From assembly GCA_017548275.1 (NCBI GenBank), contig JAFZAH010000003.1, forward strand, positions 62,001-126,000: 64,000 nt of DNA. Direction: 5' to 3'. Source of the stretch: Prevotella sp. (GTDB lineage: Bacteria; Bacteroidota; Bacteroidia; Bacteroidales; Bacteroidaceae). A program made the translations under genes and the position numbers. Positions 26,764 through 34,795 of the stretch are shown here, one piece after another. The notes under the pieces were generated by a model that was given only the letters and a program-made list of their open reading frames with translations, searched no databases and was not told where the DNA came from. Positions within the stretch are counted from its first letter, which is position 1. Every line of letters starts with the position of its first letter.

Positions 26764-27753
26764 TCACTCATTTATTGTTCCGCAATGGGGGCAACGGCCT
26801 TTGCTGTGTATTTGCTTGCCGCAATTGCCGCAGATATAAGGAGAGCGGATGCGTGTAAAATATTGGTAGAAGGCAAAAGCGATGTATGCCACAAGCACGA
26901 GATAGCCAAGCACGGAAGTGGTGACCGTGGAAAAGAAAAGATAATTGAAGGCGCACACACCAAAGAGGCCCAACAAATAGACTACCGCGCCCAAAGGGGT
27001 GAGATGACGGAATGTGTCATCGACCGAGGCGATGAACAACACCAAAATCATCCATGCCGACACCAAAAACAGTGCCAGCGGGAAGGGATGCACCAAGGGA
27101 TTGAGCAAGGGGTGGAAATAGAAATGCCGCCACATTTCCGGGTCATGCTGCTGGATATAAGAGTAGATGGTCGCAGATATAGCCACCATGACAGCCAACG
27201 ATGTGGGATAGAACGTGGCGATGTCTCTAAAATGCACGATATACGCCTGCCGTTTCCTAATCATGCTAAAGGTATATCCCATGATAAGGACAATTAGTAG
27301 GAAGAGGAAGAACTGATGATGGCGGTTGGAAAAAAACATGATGAATCGGGAGACAGGGTCGTCGGGCGTCACGTTTTTCAGCATATCACTCTCCCTTACC
27401 CATCCTGACACCGACTGATCCTGCGCCAATTCAATCCACACTGAGTCGATAGTGTCGGCCTTGATGATACGGATGTCGGCCACCACGAGCACACGGTCGC
27501 GTTCCACCTCAAATGAATCGACGGGCAATCCCGACACTTTCTCCTCAGGCAACTGGCTGGTAAGCGTGAGTGAGTCGGTGCTGGCGCGGAAATTGTAATT
27601 GCGGGCATAGTGATGCAATTGTCTGAACACGACGGTATCAACCACATTGAGACTGTCGGTCAGGCTCGTGTCAGGACTGATACGATACTGCTGACACGAA
27701 ACAGATGTAAGTGCCAACAATAACAAGCAAACAAAAAAATTATACCTGCGCAT
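26764..27753 (-). CDS. Membrane lipoprotein with SH3-like and zinc-ribbon domains
   Basis: A 329-residue protein. The N-terminal lipoprotein signal ends in LTSVSC, followed by a domain with WIELAQDQSVSGWVRESDM, which resembles a bacterial SH3-like domain. Four to five transmembrane segments follow (about 140-300). The C-terminus has CGNCGKQI and GRCPHCG, a four-Cys zinc ribbon. Its start overlaps the end of the U32 peptidase gene by 14 bases, so the two are coupled. No specific function can be given. Confidence 0.78.
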   Translation of the reverse strand: MRRYNFFVCLLLLALTSVSCQQYRISPDTSLTDSLNVVDTVVFRQLHHYARNYNFRASTDSLTLTSQLPEEKVSGLPVDSFEVERDRVLVVADIRIIKADTIDSVWIELAQDQSVSGWVRESDMLKNVTPDDPVSRFIMFFSNRHHQFFLFLLIVLIMGYTFSMIRKRQAYIVHFRDIATFYPTSLAVMVAISATIYSYIQQHDPEMWRHFYFHPLLNPLVHPFPLALFLVSAWMILVLFIASVDDTFRHLTPLGAVVYLLGLFGVCAFNYLFFSTVTTSVLGYLVLVAYIAFAFYQYFTRIRSPYICGNCGKQIHSKGRCPHCGTINE

Positions 27754-29515
27754 AGAGATTCATCTGACAATGTTGACAATCAAACTGCAACGTAAACCGT
27801 CGGCCGTCGCCCATAATAAGTGTTAGGGGTTCATGCCATGAAGGACGTTTTCCGCCACGGCGCACACAGTAACCCATGACAAAACGGAGACAGTGGCGGC
27901 ACTGCATGAGAGGTTTTTCCACTTCCTTCTCCGATGAAGACAGTGTGTCAGCGGAGAGGGTATGCTGTCTATCCACACCTATTTCTTGACTCTTTTCTCT
28001 CGTTTCTGAAGACACCAAAACAGACAACTTTTCAACCGTTTGGCGACGTAAATCAGCGAGCAAACTGGAGGGGATAAAACATCCTGAGGCATCATCAGAC
28101 ACGGCCATATCGACACACTCAAAGACAGTTCCTCCGAGTTTAGTCAATTGGCGTACGATATTGTCATGCTGCGGTTTTTGAGCAGGCTGATGGGCAAAAG
28201 CGATTTCTTCCCTTGCAGCACAATCTGTTCCGATTACCTTTATATCCAACGCAAAACCTTGGTCGATGGCAGAAAAAAACATCATGACAGGAATGGTCCT
28301 GACCGCCGTTTCATGAGCCAATAAAGACGTGAACGCCTGGTCGGCATTACGATAGAGTGCGGTGTCAGGTTTCAATTCTTTCGGCATCTTATAGGGGAAA
28401 AGACGGTTGTTCTCTACCCTATTGATGCGGAAACCCGTCAGTTGACGCTGATCGTCGAAGAAGCACAGGCCATCGCCATTGGCAAACTGAGCCGTACCCG
28501 CCACATTGAACGACTGTCCACGTATCTCTTTTACCTTACCCACATATTCACCAATGGCTTTTGGTGTGTCAGGCGAGGCTATATCGGGAGTGCGGCCATG
28601 CAGGAAATAGTCGGTATACCCACGGTTGAACGTCTTGCGCAGGTCGGGAGTGAACGCATATTTGACCCTGCCGAGCGAACTGCGCAGAAACTCACCTTTT
28701 CTACGGTTGATGATTTCGTTGAGACGTATATTGTATGCCGCCACCACATTTTTCACGTAATCGGCATCCTTGAGACGCCCCTCAATCTTCAGCGACATGA
28801 CCCCAGCATCAAGCATTGCCTCGAGGTCATCGATGCGGCACATATCTTTGAGCGACAACCAATAACGCTCACCGAGCGAATGGCCGTCGGCATCCTGTAA
28901 ATTAAATTTCAACCGACAAAACTGCGCGCATTCGCCACGGTTTGCACTCCTCTGGAAACAGTATTCCGAAGCATAGCAAGCGCCCGAATAACACACGCAC
29001 AAAGCCCCATGGACAAACGCCTCCAACTCCACCTGCGGTACCTGCTGACGAATGTCGCGTATCTCATCGAGCGACAATTCACGAGCCAACACCACACGCG
29101 AGAAACCCATGTCAGCCAGTTGGCGCACCTTGTCGGCATCTCGGTTGTCGGTCTGCGTGGAAGCATGCAAGGCGGGCATTTTCACCCCTTGGTCACGCCA
29201 ATCGAGCACCATCTGCCTGACCGCCATGTCCTGAACGAGGATGGCGTCCACTTGCGCGTCGGCCAACTGTCTCAACATCCGACGCACATCCTCATGCTCG
29301 TCAGACTGCAGGAGGGTGTTGACCGTGACATACACTTTCGCCTGAAAACGGTGAGCGTATTGGCAAAGCATAGTAATGTCTTCAATAAAATTGCCTGCAG
29401 CGGCACGCGCCCCATAACGGACAGCCCCGATGTAAACTGCGTCAGCGCCATGGTCGATAGCCGCCATACCGCACTCAAGATTTTTAGCAGGTGCCAGCAA
29501 TTCTATGGTTCTCAT
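27740..29515 (-). CDS. U32 peptidase-family protein (TrhP/YegQ type)
   Basis: A 591-residue protein. The barrel begins ELLAPAKNLECGMAAIDHGADAVYIG, and the family signature EAFVHGALCVCYSGACYASEYC is followed by NRGECAQFC with further Cys residues. Family members are now linked to tRNA wobble-uridine hydroxylation (TrhP in E. coli) and to Fe-S clusters, though they were named collagenase-like. The C-terminal half with a late Cys set (QCRHCLRF, FDCQHCQMN) is longer than in E. coli TrhP. It follows the metA-type gene by one base, suggesting one operon. Confidence 0.88.
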   Translation of the reverse strand: MRTIELLAPAKNLECGMAAIDHGADAVYIGAVRYGARAAAGNFIEDITMLCQYAHRFQAKVYVTVNTLLQSDEHEDVRRMLRQLADAQVDAILVQDMAVRQMVLDWRDQGVKMPALHASTQTDNRDADKVRQLADMGFSRVVLARELSLDEIRDIRQQVPQVELEAFVHGALCVCYSGACYASEYCFQRSANRGECAQFCRLKFNLQDADGHSLGERYWLSLKDMCRIDDLEAMLDAGVMSLKIEGRLKDADYVKNVVAAYNIRLNEIINRRKGEFLRSSLGRVKYAFTPDLRKTFNRGYTDYFLHGRTPDIASPDTPKAIGEYVGKVKEIRGQSFNVAGTAQFANGDGLCFFDDQRQLTGFRINRVENNRLFPYKMPKELKPDTALYRNADQAFTSLLAHETAVRTIPVMMFFSAIDQGFALDIKVIGTDCAAREEIAFAHQPAQKPQHDNIVRQLTKLGGTVFECVDMAVSDDASGCFIPSSLLADLRRQTVEKLSVLVSSETREKSQEIGVDRQHTLSADTLSSSEKEVEKPLMQCRHCLRFVMGYCVRRGGKRPSWHEPLTLIMGDGRRFTLQFDCQHCQMNLYAQV

Positions 29516-29516
29516 C

Positions 29517-30434
29517 TTACTTTATCTCATCGATATTGAACGGTGTAGTCTGATAGACGTAATAGTTAATCCAATTGTTGTAGAAGAGATTGGCATGTGA
29601 GCGCCAAGTGACCAGCGGTTTTCGGTCGGGGTTGTTGTCGCGGTAATAATTGACAGGTAACTCCACATCATTGCGCACCCCCAAATCGCGCCGATATTCC
29701 TTGTCGAGCGTGTCGGGCGCATATTCGAGATGTCCCGTGACGAAGATTTCCCTACCTCCGCGAGCCATGACTATCCCCACCCCACTCTCTTCTGACTCCG
29801 CCAGCAGTTGGAGGTCGGGACATGCGAGGATATCCTCACGCCTAATCTCTGAATGTCGGCTTTGAGGCATATAGAACACATCGTCGAACCCCCTGAAAAT
29901 CGGCACCAGCGCATCGACCTTTGTTTGGGGGAATATGCCGAACATTTTCTTTTCAAGCGGATATTTGGGTATGCCAAAATGGTAATATAACCCTGCCTGT
30001 GCCGCCCAGCAGATGAAGAGGGTACTGGTGACATGTGTCTTTGCCCAAGCAAAGATATCTGTTAACTCCTCCCAATATGCCACCTGCTCGAAATCGAACT
30101 GTTCGACGGGAGCGCCTGTGACAATCATACCGTCGTATTTTTCTTTACGCATGATTTCGAAATCCCTATAGAACATCATCATGTGTTCTATGGGGGTGTT
30201 TTTCGGCGTATGGCTACGCAATTTCATGAACGATATTTCCAATTGGAGGGGCGTGTTGGAAAGGAGACGCACCAAGTCGGTCTCGGTGGTCACCTTCAAA
30301 GGCATGAGGTTGAGGATGGCTATCCGCAAGGGACGAATGTCCTGCGAATGTGCTCTGGTGTCGTCCATCACGAAGATGTTCTCACGCTTTAGCAAATCAA
30401 TGGCCGGCAAGCGGTCAGGCAGTCTTAAGGGCAC
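29517..30434 (-). CDS. metA: MetA-type homoserine O-acyltransferase, predicted acetyl-CoA-specific
   Basis: First step of methionine synthesis from homoserine. The 305-residue protein keeps the MetA numbering exactly: nucleophile Cys142 in LFICWAAQAG, and His235 and Glu237 in VTGHLEY. Residue 111 is Glu (GAPVEQFDF). In the family, Glu at 111 goes with acetyl-CoA and Gly with succinyl-CoA, so homoserine O-acetyltransferase is the likely activity. The start is a GTG at 30434, fixed by alignment with the family N-terminus (PLRLPDRLPA). A TTTGAG heptamer array lies ten bases upstream. Confidence 0.93.
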   Translation of the reverse strand: MPLRLPDRLPAIDLLKRENIFVMDDTRAHSQDIRPLRIAILNLMPLKVTTETDLVRLLSNTPLQLEISFMKLRSHTPKNTPIEHMMMFYRDFEIMRKEKYDGMIVTGAPVEQFDFEQVAYWEELTDIFAWAKTHVTSTLFICWAAQAGLYYHFGIPKYPLEKKMFGIFPQTKVDALVPIFRGFDDVFYMPQSRHSEIRREDILACPDLQLLAESEESGVGIVMARGGREIFVTGHLEYAPDTLDKEYRRDLGVRNDVELPVNYYRDNNPDRKPLVTWRSHANLFYNNWINYYVYQTTPFNIDEIK

Positions 30435-30443
30435 TTTATATGG

Positions 30444-30471
30444 GTTTGAGATTTGAGATTTGAGGTTTGAG
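30444..30471. repeat. TTTGAG-type heptamer repeat, 4 units
   Basis: GTTTGAG, ATTTGAG, ATTTGAG and GTTTGAG in tandem, ten bases upstream of the metA start codon. Same orientation relative to transcription as the other two copies. Confidence 0.85.
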
Positions 30472-30537
30472 GTTTATTCTCGAACAGAATTACCTCTCAC
30501 CCGTTTGACTGACAATTAATTCTTTCATTTGATGGTA

Positions 30538-32568
30538 TTACCAGAGGCTGAGACGCTGTTCTTTTGGGATGAACATTTTGTCACCCTCTTTGATATTGAA
30601 AGCATCATACCACATGTCGATATGGGGCAGAGCGCCATCGACACGCCAACGACCGAGTGAGTGGGGGTCGCTCTTGGTGCGGTTGCGAATCTCAGCCTCG
30701 GTGATATTGCCAGCCCATACTCCGGCATATGCGAGGAAGAAGCGCTGTGCGGGTGTGAAACCGTCGATATCGGGCAACGGGTTGTCTTTTGTCGCATTGA
30801 GGAAAGCGTAGTAAGCCACCTGCAGTCCGCCGTGGTCGGCCAGATTCTCGCCCAATGTGAGTTTACCATTTGCGTTGAGGTCGGGCAGCACTTTGATGGC
30901 TGAGAAGAAATCAGCATATTTGCCGGTACGCTCCGTGAAATTCGTACCATCCGACTCGGTCCACCAGTCTGTCATGTTACCCACCTTGTCATAGTGGCGA
31001 CCCTGGTCGTCGAAACCGTGCGTCATCTCGTGACCGATGACCACACCGATGGCACCATAGTTGAACGCGTCGTCGGCAGTCATGTCAAAGAAAGGCACCT
31101 GAAGAATACCCGCAGGGAAGCAGATTTCATTGGTGGTGGGGTTGTAATATGCATTGACGGTCTGAGGAGTCATGAACCACTCAGTGTTGTCAACGGGTTT
31201 ACCAGCCTTTTCTTTGATTTCATACTTATCCCAGAACTTGCGACACTCCTGCACATTATCGAAATATGACTTGGCGGGGTCGATGGTGAGTCCGCTCATG
31301 TCTTTCCACTTGTCGGGATAACCGATTTTGACATAGAAAGTGGCGAGTTTTTCGAGCGCGTTTTTCTTTGTCTCCTCGCTCATCCAGTCTTGTGCCTGAA
31401 TGCGCTCACCGAGTGCAATCTGGAGGTTTTTCACCAGCGTCTCCATACGTTGTTTAGCCGCAGCGGGGAAATAGCGCTCCACATACATTTTTCCGAGCGC
31501 CTCGCCCATCTGCGCCTCCACCTGATTGGTGGCACGTTTCCATCTGGGATAGTCCTCTTTTCTGCCGGACATGGTTTTACCAAAAAACTCGAAGTTGGCA
31601 GTCTGCACATCATCGCTGAGATAAGATGCCGATGACATAATGATATCCCACTGGATATAAGCCCTCAACTCATCAGGCGTGATATCGGCAAGCACCTTAT
31701 CAGCACCCTCCATGAATGTCGGTTGTCCGACTACAATCTCCTGAACCGTCGAGAGAGGAACATCGTCAGCCTTCAACAAAGCGGAGAGTCTGACATGCGG
31801 ATATTGACGCTCGAAATCGCTCATGTCCATTTTGTTGTAATTGGCCTCCACATCACGCAGTTCAGTGCGCGATTTAGACACTCGAGCGAGTCTGAGTTCC
31901 ACATTGAAAACATCCTTTGCCTTCTGACGCGCTTTCTTGTCGTTATAACCGAAGACCTTGAACATTTTCACGATATGCTCCTTGTAAGCCTCACGAATCT
32001 TAGTGGTTGCCTCGTCGGTCTCGAGGTAGTAGTCCTTCATGCCGAGTGTTAGTCCTCCCTGTGAAACGTTGAGGATATTCATCTTGGCATTTTTCTCGTC
32101 AGCGCCAAATCCAAAACGTACTGGCACGCCATAAGCGAAGGCGGCATACTTCAACTGCAACTGTTGCAGAGCATATACGGTCTTGGTGTTCTCAATTTCC
32201 TTGAGCAAAGGAAGCACGGGCTTCACGCCGTCTTTGTTGCGTCTGACGGAGTCCATAGCGAGTTTGTAGTAGTCGCTGAGTTTCTGCTCCACCGTTCCTT
32301 TGGGATAAGTCTTTTCCTGCAGTTCCTTTAGGATGGCGTTGACGCGCTGGTTGTTGTCCTCGCCCAAACGGTCGAAGGAGCCATAGCGTGAATAGGCAGC
32401 GGGCAACGGATTCTTGGTCATCCATCCGCCACAGGCGTACTGATAGAAACTGTCGCCGGGTCTTACCGTCCGGTCAAGGTCTGTGAGGTCAATGCCCGAT
32501 TTGAGTGCCTGTGCCATGCCTGCGGCAGAGACAGCCACCATTGTCATCATCATAAATAGTTTTTTCAT
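30538..32568 (-). CDS. M13-family zinc endopeptidase (PepO/neprilysin type)
   Basis: A 676-residue secreted metallopeptidase. The signal peptide is MMMTMVAVSAAGMAQ. Zinc site HEMTH lies in VIGHEMTHGFDDQGR, with third ligand Glu in GENLADHGG, both diagnostic. The N-terminal helical lobe has SFYQYACGGWM. The C-terminus ends in SLW instead of the Cys-containing tail of mammalian members. It probably degrades peptides in the periplasm. The start at 32568 is chosen over a frame 20 codons longer because only that gives a signal peptide. Confidence 0.93.
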   Translation of the reverse strand: MKKLFMMMTMVAVSAAGMAQALKSGIDLTDLDRTVRPGDSFYQYACGGWMTKNPLPAAYSRYGSFDRLGEDNNQRVNAILKELQEKTYPKGTVEQKLSDYYKLAMDSVRRNKDGVKPVLPLLKEIENTKTVYALQQLQLKYAAFAYGVPVRFGFGADEKNAKMNILNVSQGGLTLGMKDYYLETDEATTKIREAYKEHIVKMFKVFGYNDKKARQKAKDVFNVELRLARVSKSRTELRDVEANYNKMDMSDFERQYPHVRLSALLKADDVPLSTVQEIVVGQPTFMEGADKVLADITPDELRAYIQWDIIMSSASYLSDDVQTANFEFFGKTMSGRKEDYPRWKRATNQVEAQMGEALGKMYVERYFPAAAKQRMETLVKNLQIALGERIQAQDWMSEETKKNALEKLATFYVKIGYPDKWKDMSGLTIDPAKSYFDNVQECRKFWDKYEIKEKAGKPVDNTEWFMTPQTVNAYYNPTTNEICFPAGILQVPFFDMTADDAFNYGAIGVVIGHEMTHGFDDQGRHYDKVGNMTDWWTESDGTNFTERTGKYADFFSAIKVLPDLNANGKLTLGENLADHGGLQVAYYAFLNATKDNPLPDIDGFTPAQRFFLAYAGVWAGNITEAEIRNRTKSDPHSLGRWRVDGALPHIDMWYDAFNIKEGDKMFIPKEQRLSLW

Positions 32569-32642
32569 ATAAGTTATATTATTATTAGGTTTCTTTTTTG
32601 AGGGCGGCGATAGAATCACCGCGTGCAAGTATAGGAATTATA

Positions 32643-32675
32643 ACCCGCCCCGACCCTCCAAGGAAGGGAGGAGCA
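32643..32675. repeat. Imperfect C-rich palindrome
   Basis: ACCCGCCCCGACCCTCC followed by AAGGAAGGGAGG. It resembles the palindromes at 741-858 but is degraded. It lies just outside the ABC-F gene end. Confidence 0.45.
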
Positions 32676-32683
32676 ATTGTGAT

Positions 32684-34681
32684 TTACGGGTTGCTTATTG
32701 TTTCCAATTGCTCGGAGAGTTGCTCCCATCGTTCCACCTCCTCGTCGAGTGCCTTTTTGGTGGAAGTATATTCCGTGATGAGGGTTACATCGGAGGCACC
32801 TTGGGGAGTACATAAAACAGAGTCGAGTTCTTTAAGGCGGGCTTCCATTTTCTCAATTTTTGCCTCGCTCTCTTTCACGGCTTTTTCCGCCTTTCGTATC
32901 TCTTTTTGCCGCTGTTTGCGCTGTTCGTATGCATTGAGCGACTGTTCAATTTCCGCATCGGATTTTTCAGAAGAGACGGAGGTGGCGTTTTTTCCAGAGA
33001 TTCCAGGTTTTCCGGTTTCTCCTTGAGGAACGGAGGGTGTCTGGACCGCGGCTCTGAGAGTCAGCGCCTCATCAATGGTTTCTGCATTGCGGAGGAAGTC
33101 ATAGATGCCTCCGAGATGCTCACGCACACGACCGCCGCCAAACTCATACACTTTGGTCACGAGCCCGTCGAGGAACTCACGGTCATGACTGACAATAATG
33201 GCTGTGCCGTCGAAAGCCTTGATGGCCTCTTTCAGCACATCCTTCGACTGCATGTCGAGATGATTGGTCGGCTCGTCGAGAATGAGAAAATTAACGGGTT
33301 CCAGCAGCAGGCGTATCATGGCCAAACGACTTCTCTCACCTCCACTCAGAACTTTCACTTTTTTGTCAGACGCCTCGCCACCGAACATGAAAGCCCCGAG
33401 GATGTCTTTGATGCGGAGACGTATGTCGCCTTTCGCCACCCGATCGATGGTATCGAACACTGTCACGTTCTCATCGAGCAATTGCGCCTGATTCTGGGCG
33501 AAATAGCCAATTTGCACATTATGACCGATTTTCAACATACCCGTATAGGGAATCTCGTCCATGACACATTTCACGAGTGTGGTTTTTCCCTCACCGTTTT
33601 TTCCGACAAACGCTACTTTCTCTCCACGCTTGATGGTCAGCGTGACATGGTCGAAAACGGTGTGCGCGCCATAGTCTTTACGTACCTCGTCGCAAATAAG
33701 CGGATAATCACCGCTTCGCAGACACGGAGGGAATTTCAGTCTAAGCGCGGAGTTATCCACCTCGTCAATCTCAATAGGAACGATTTTAGCAAGTTGTTTG
33801 ATGCGGCTCTGCACCTGCACGGCCTTGGTCGGTTTGTATCTGAAGCGCTCGATGAAATCTTTCATGTCGGCTATCTCGCGCTGCTGGTTCTCATAGGCAC
33901 GCAACTGCTGTTCGCGTCGCTCGGCACGCAGCACCACATACTCGTCATATTTTACCTTGTAGTCGATGACCTGACCGCAAGAGATTTCGAGCGTGCGGTT
34001 GGTGACACGATTGATAAATGCACGGTCATGGCTGACGAGGATGACAGCACCAGATGATTGTGCAAGAAACTGCTCGAGCCAGAGGATGCTCTCGATATCG
34101 AGATGGTTGGTCGGCTCGTCGAGCAACAGGACATCAGGCCGTTGCAAAAGAATTTTCGCCAATTCAATACGCATACGCCATCCACCTGAGAACTCCGATG
34201 TAGGGCGTTCAAAATCTGTGCGTAAGAAACCCAATCCGATGAGTGTGCGTTCTATCTCCGCCTCGGCATTCTCCGGACCAAGCATCATGTAACGGTCATG
34301 CTCCTGCGTGAACCGCTCAACCAACGCCATGTATTCATCACTTTCATAGTCGGTGCGCTCGGCCAGTTGCGCCTGCATTCTATCGATACGTGCCTTGATG
34401 CGGTCATTGCCGGCAAAGGCTTTTCTGGCCTCCTGCTTGACGGTCGTGTCGTCTTGCAACGCCATAACTTGCGGCAGATAACCTATGGTAGTATCGGCAG
34501 GAATGGCCACATTGCCTTCGGTGGGTTTTTGCAAGCCTGCGATGATTTTGAGAAGTGTGGATTTTCCAGCACCGTTTTTACCCACGAGCGCAATACGGTC
34601 GCGGTCATTAACCACGAACGACGCGTCGTGAAACAACGGTTTCACGCCAAACTCCACTTTTAATCGCTGTACAGAAATCAT
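32684..34681 (-). CDS. ABC-F family ribosome-associated ATPase
   Basis: A 665-residue cytoplasmic protein with two ABC domains and no membrane segments. Domain 1 has Walker A GKNGAGKSTLL near 35-45, signature FSGGWRMR and Walker B LLLDEPTNHLD. Domain 2 has GKNGEGKTTLV, signature LSGGERSR and LILDEPTNHLD. The linker of about 80 residues with RAERREQQLRAY is the ribosome-entering arm of ABC-F proteins. The C-terminal coiled coil (about 565-660) is typical of the Uup/YheS side. It probably resolves stalled ribosomes or affects antibiotic tolerance. Confidence 0.92.
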   Translation of the reverse strand: MISVQRLKVEFGVKPLFHDASFVVNDRDRIALVGKNGAGKSTLLKIIAGLQKPTEGNVAIPADTTIGYLPQVMALQDDTTVKQEARKAFAGNDRIKARIDRMQAQLAERTDYESDEYMALVERFTQEHDRYMMLGPENAEAEIERTLIGLGFLRTDFERPTSEFSGGWRMRIELAKILLQRPDVLLLDEPTNHLDIESILWLEQFLAQSSGAVILVSHDRAFINRVTNRTLEISCGQVIDYKVKYDEYVVLRAERREQQLRAYENQQREIADMKDFIERFRYKPTKAVQVQSRIKQLAKIVPIEIDEVDNSALRLKFPPCLRSGDYPLICDEVRKDYGAHTVFDHVTLTIKRGEKVAFVGKNGEGKTTLVKCVMDEIPYTGMLKIGHNVQIGYFAQNQAQLLDENVTVFDTIDRVAKGDIRLRIKDILGAFMFGGEASDKKVKVLSGGERSRLAMIRLLLEPVNFLILDEPTNHLDMQSKDVLKEAIKAFDGTAIIVSHDREFLDGLVTKVYEFGGGRVREHLGGIYDFLRNAETIDEALTLRAAVQTPSVPQGETGKPGISGKNATSVSSEKSDAEIEQSLNAYEQRKQRQKEIRKAEKAVKESEAKIEKMEARLKELDSVLCTPQGASDVTLITEYTSTKKALDEEVERWEQLSEQLETISNP

Positions 34682-34795
34682 ATCACCGAATAAATCGGAT
34701 GCAAAAATACGAAAAAAAATGGAATGTGGCTAATGGATTACCATCTTTTTGGTTTCTTACCCGTTTGGAGGATGACCGTTGGAGGGAGTTGGGGG

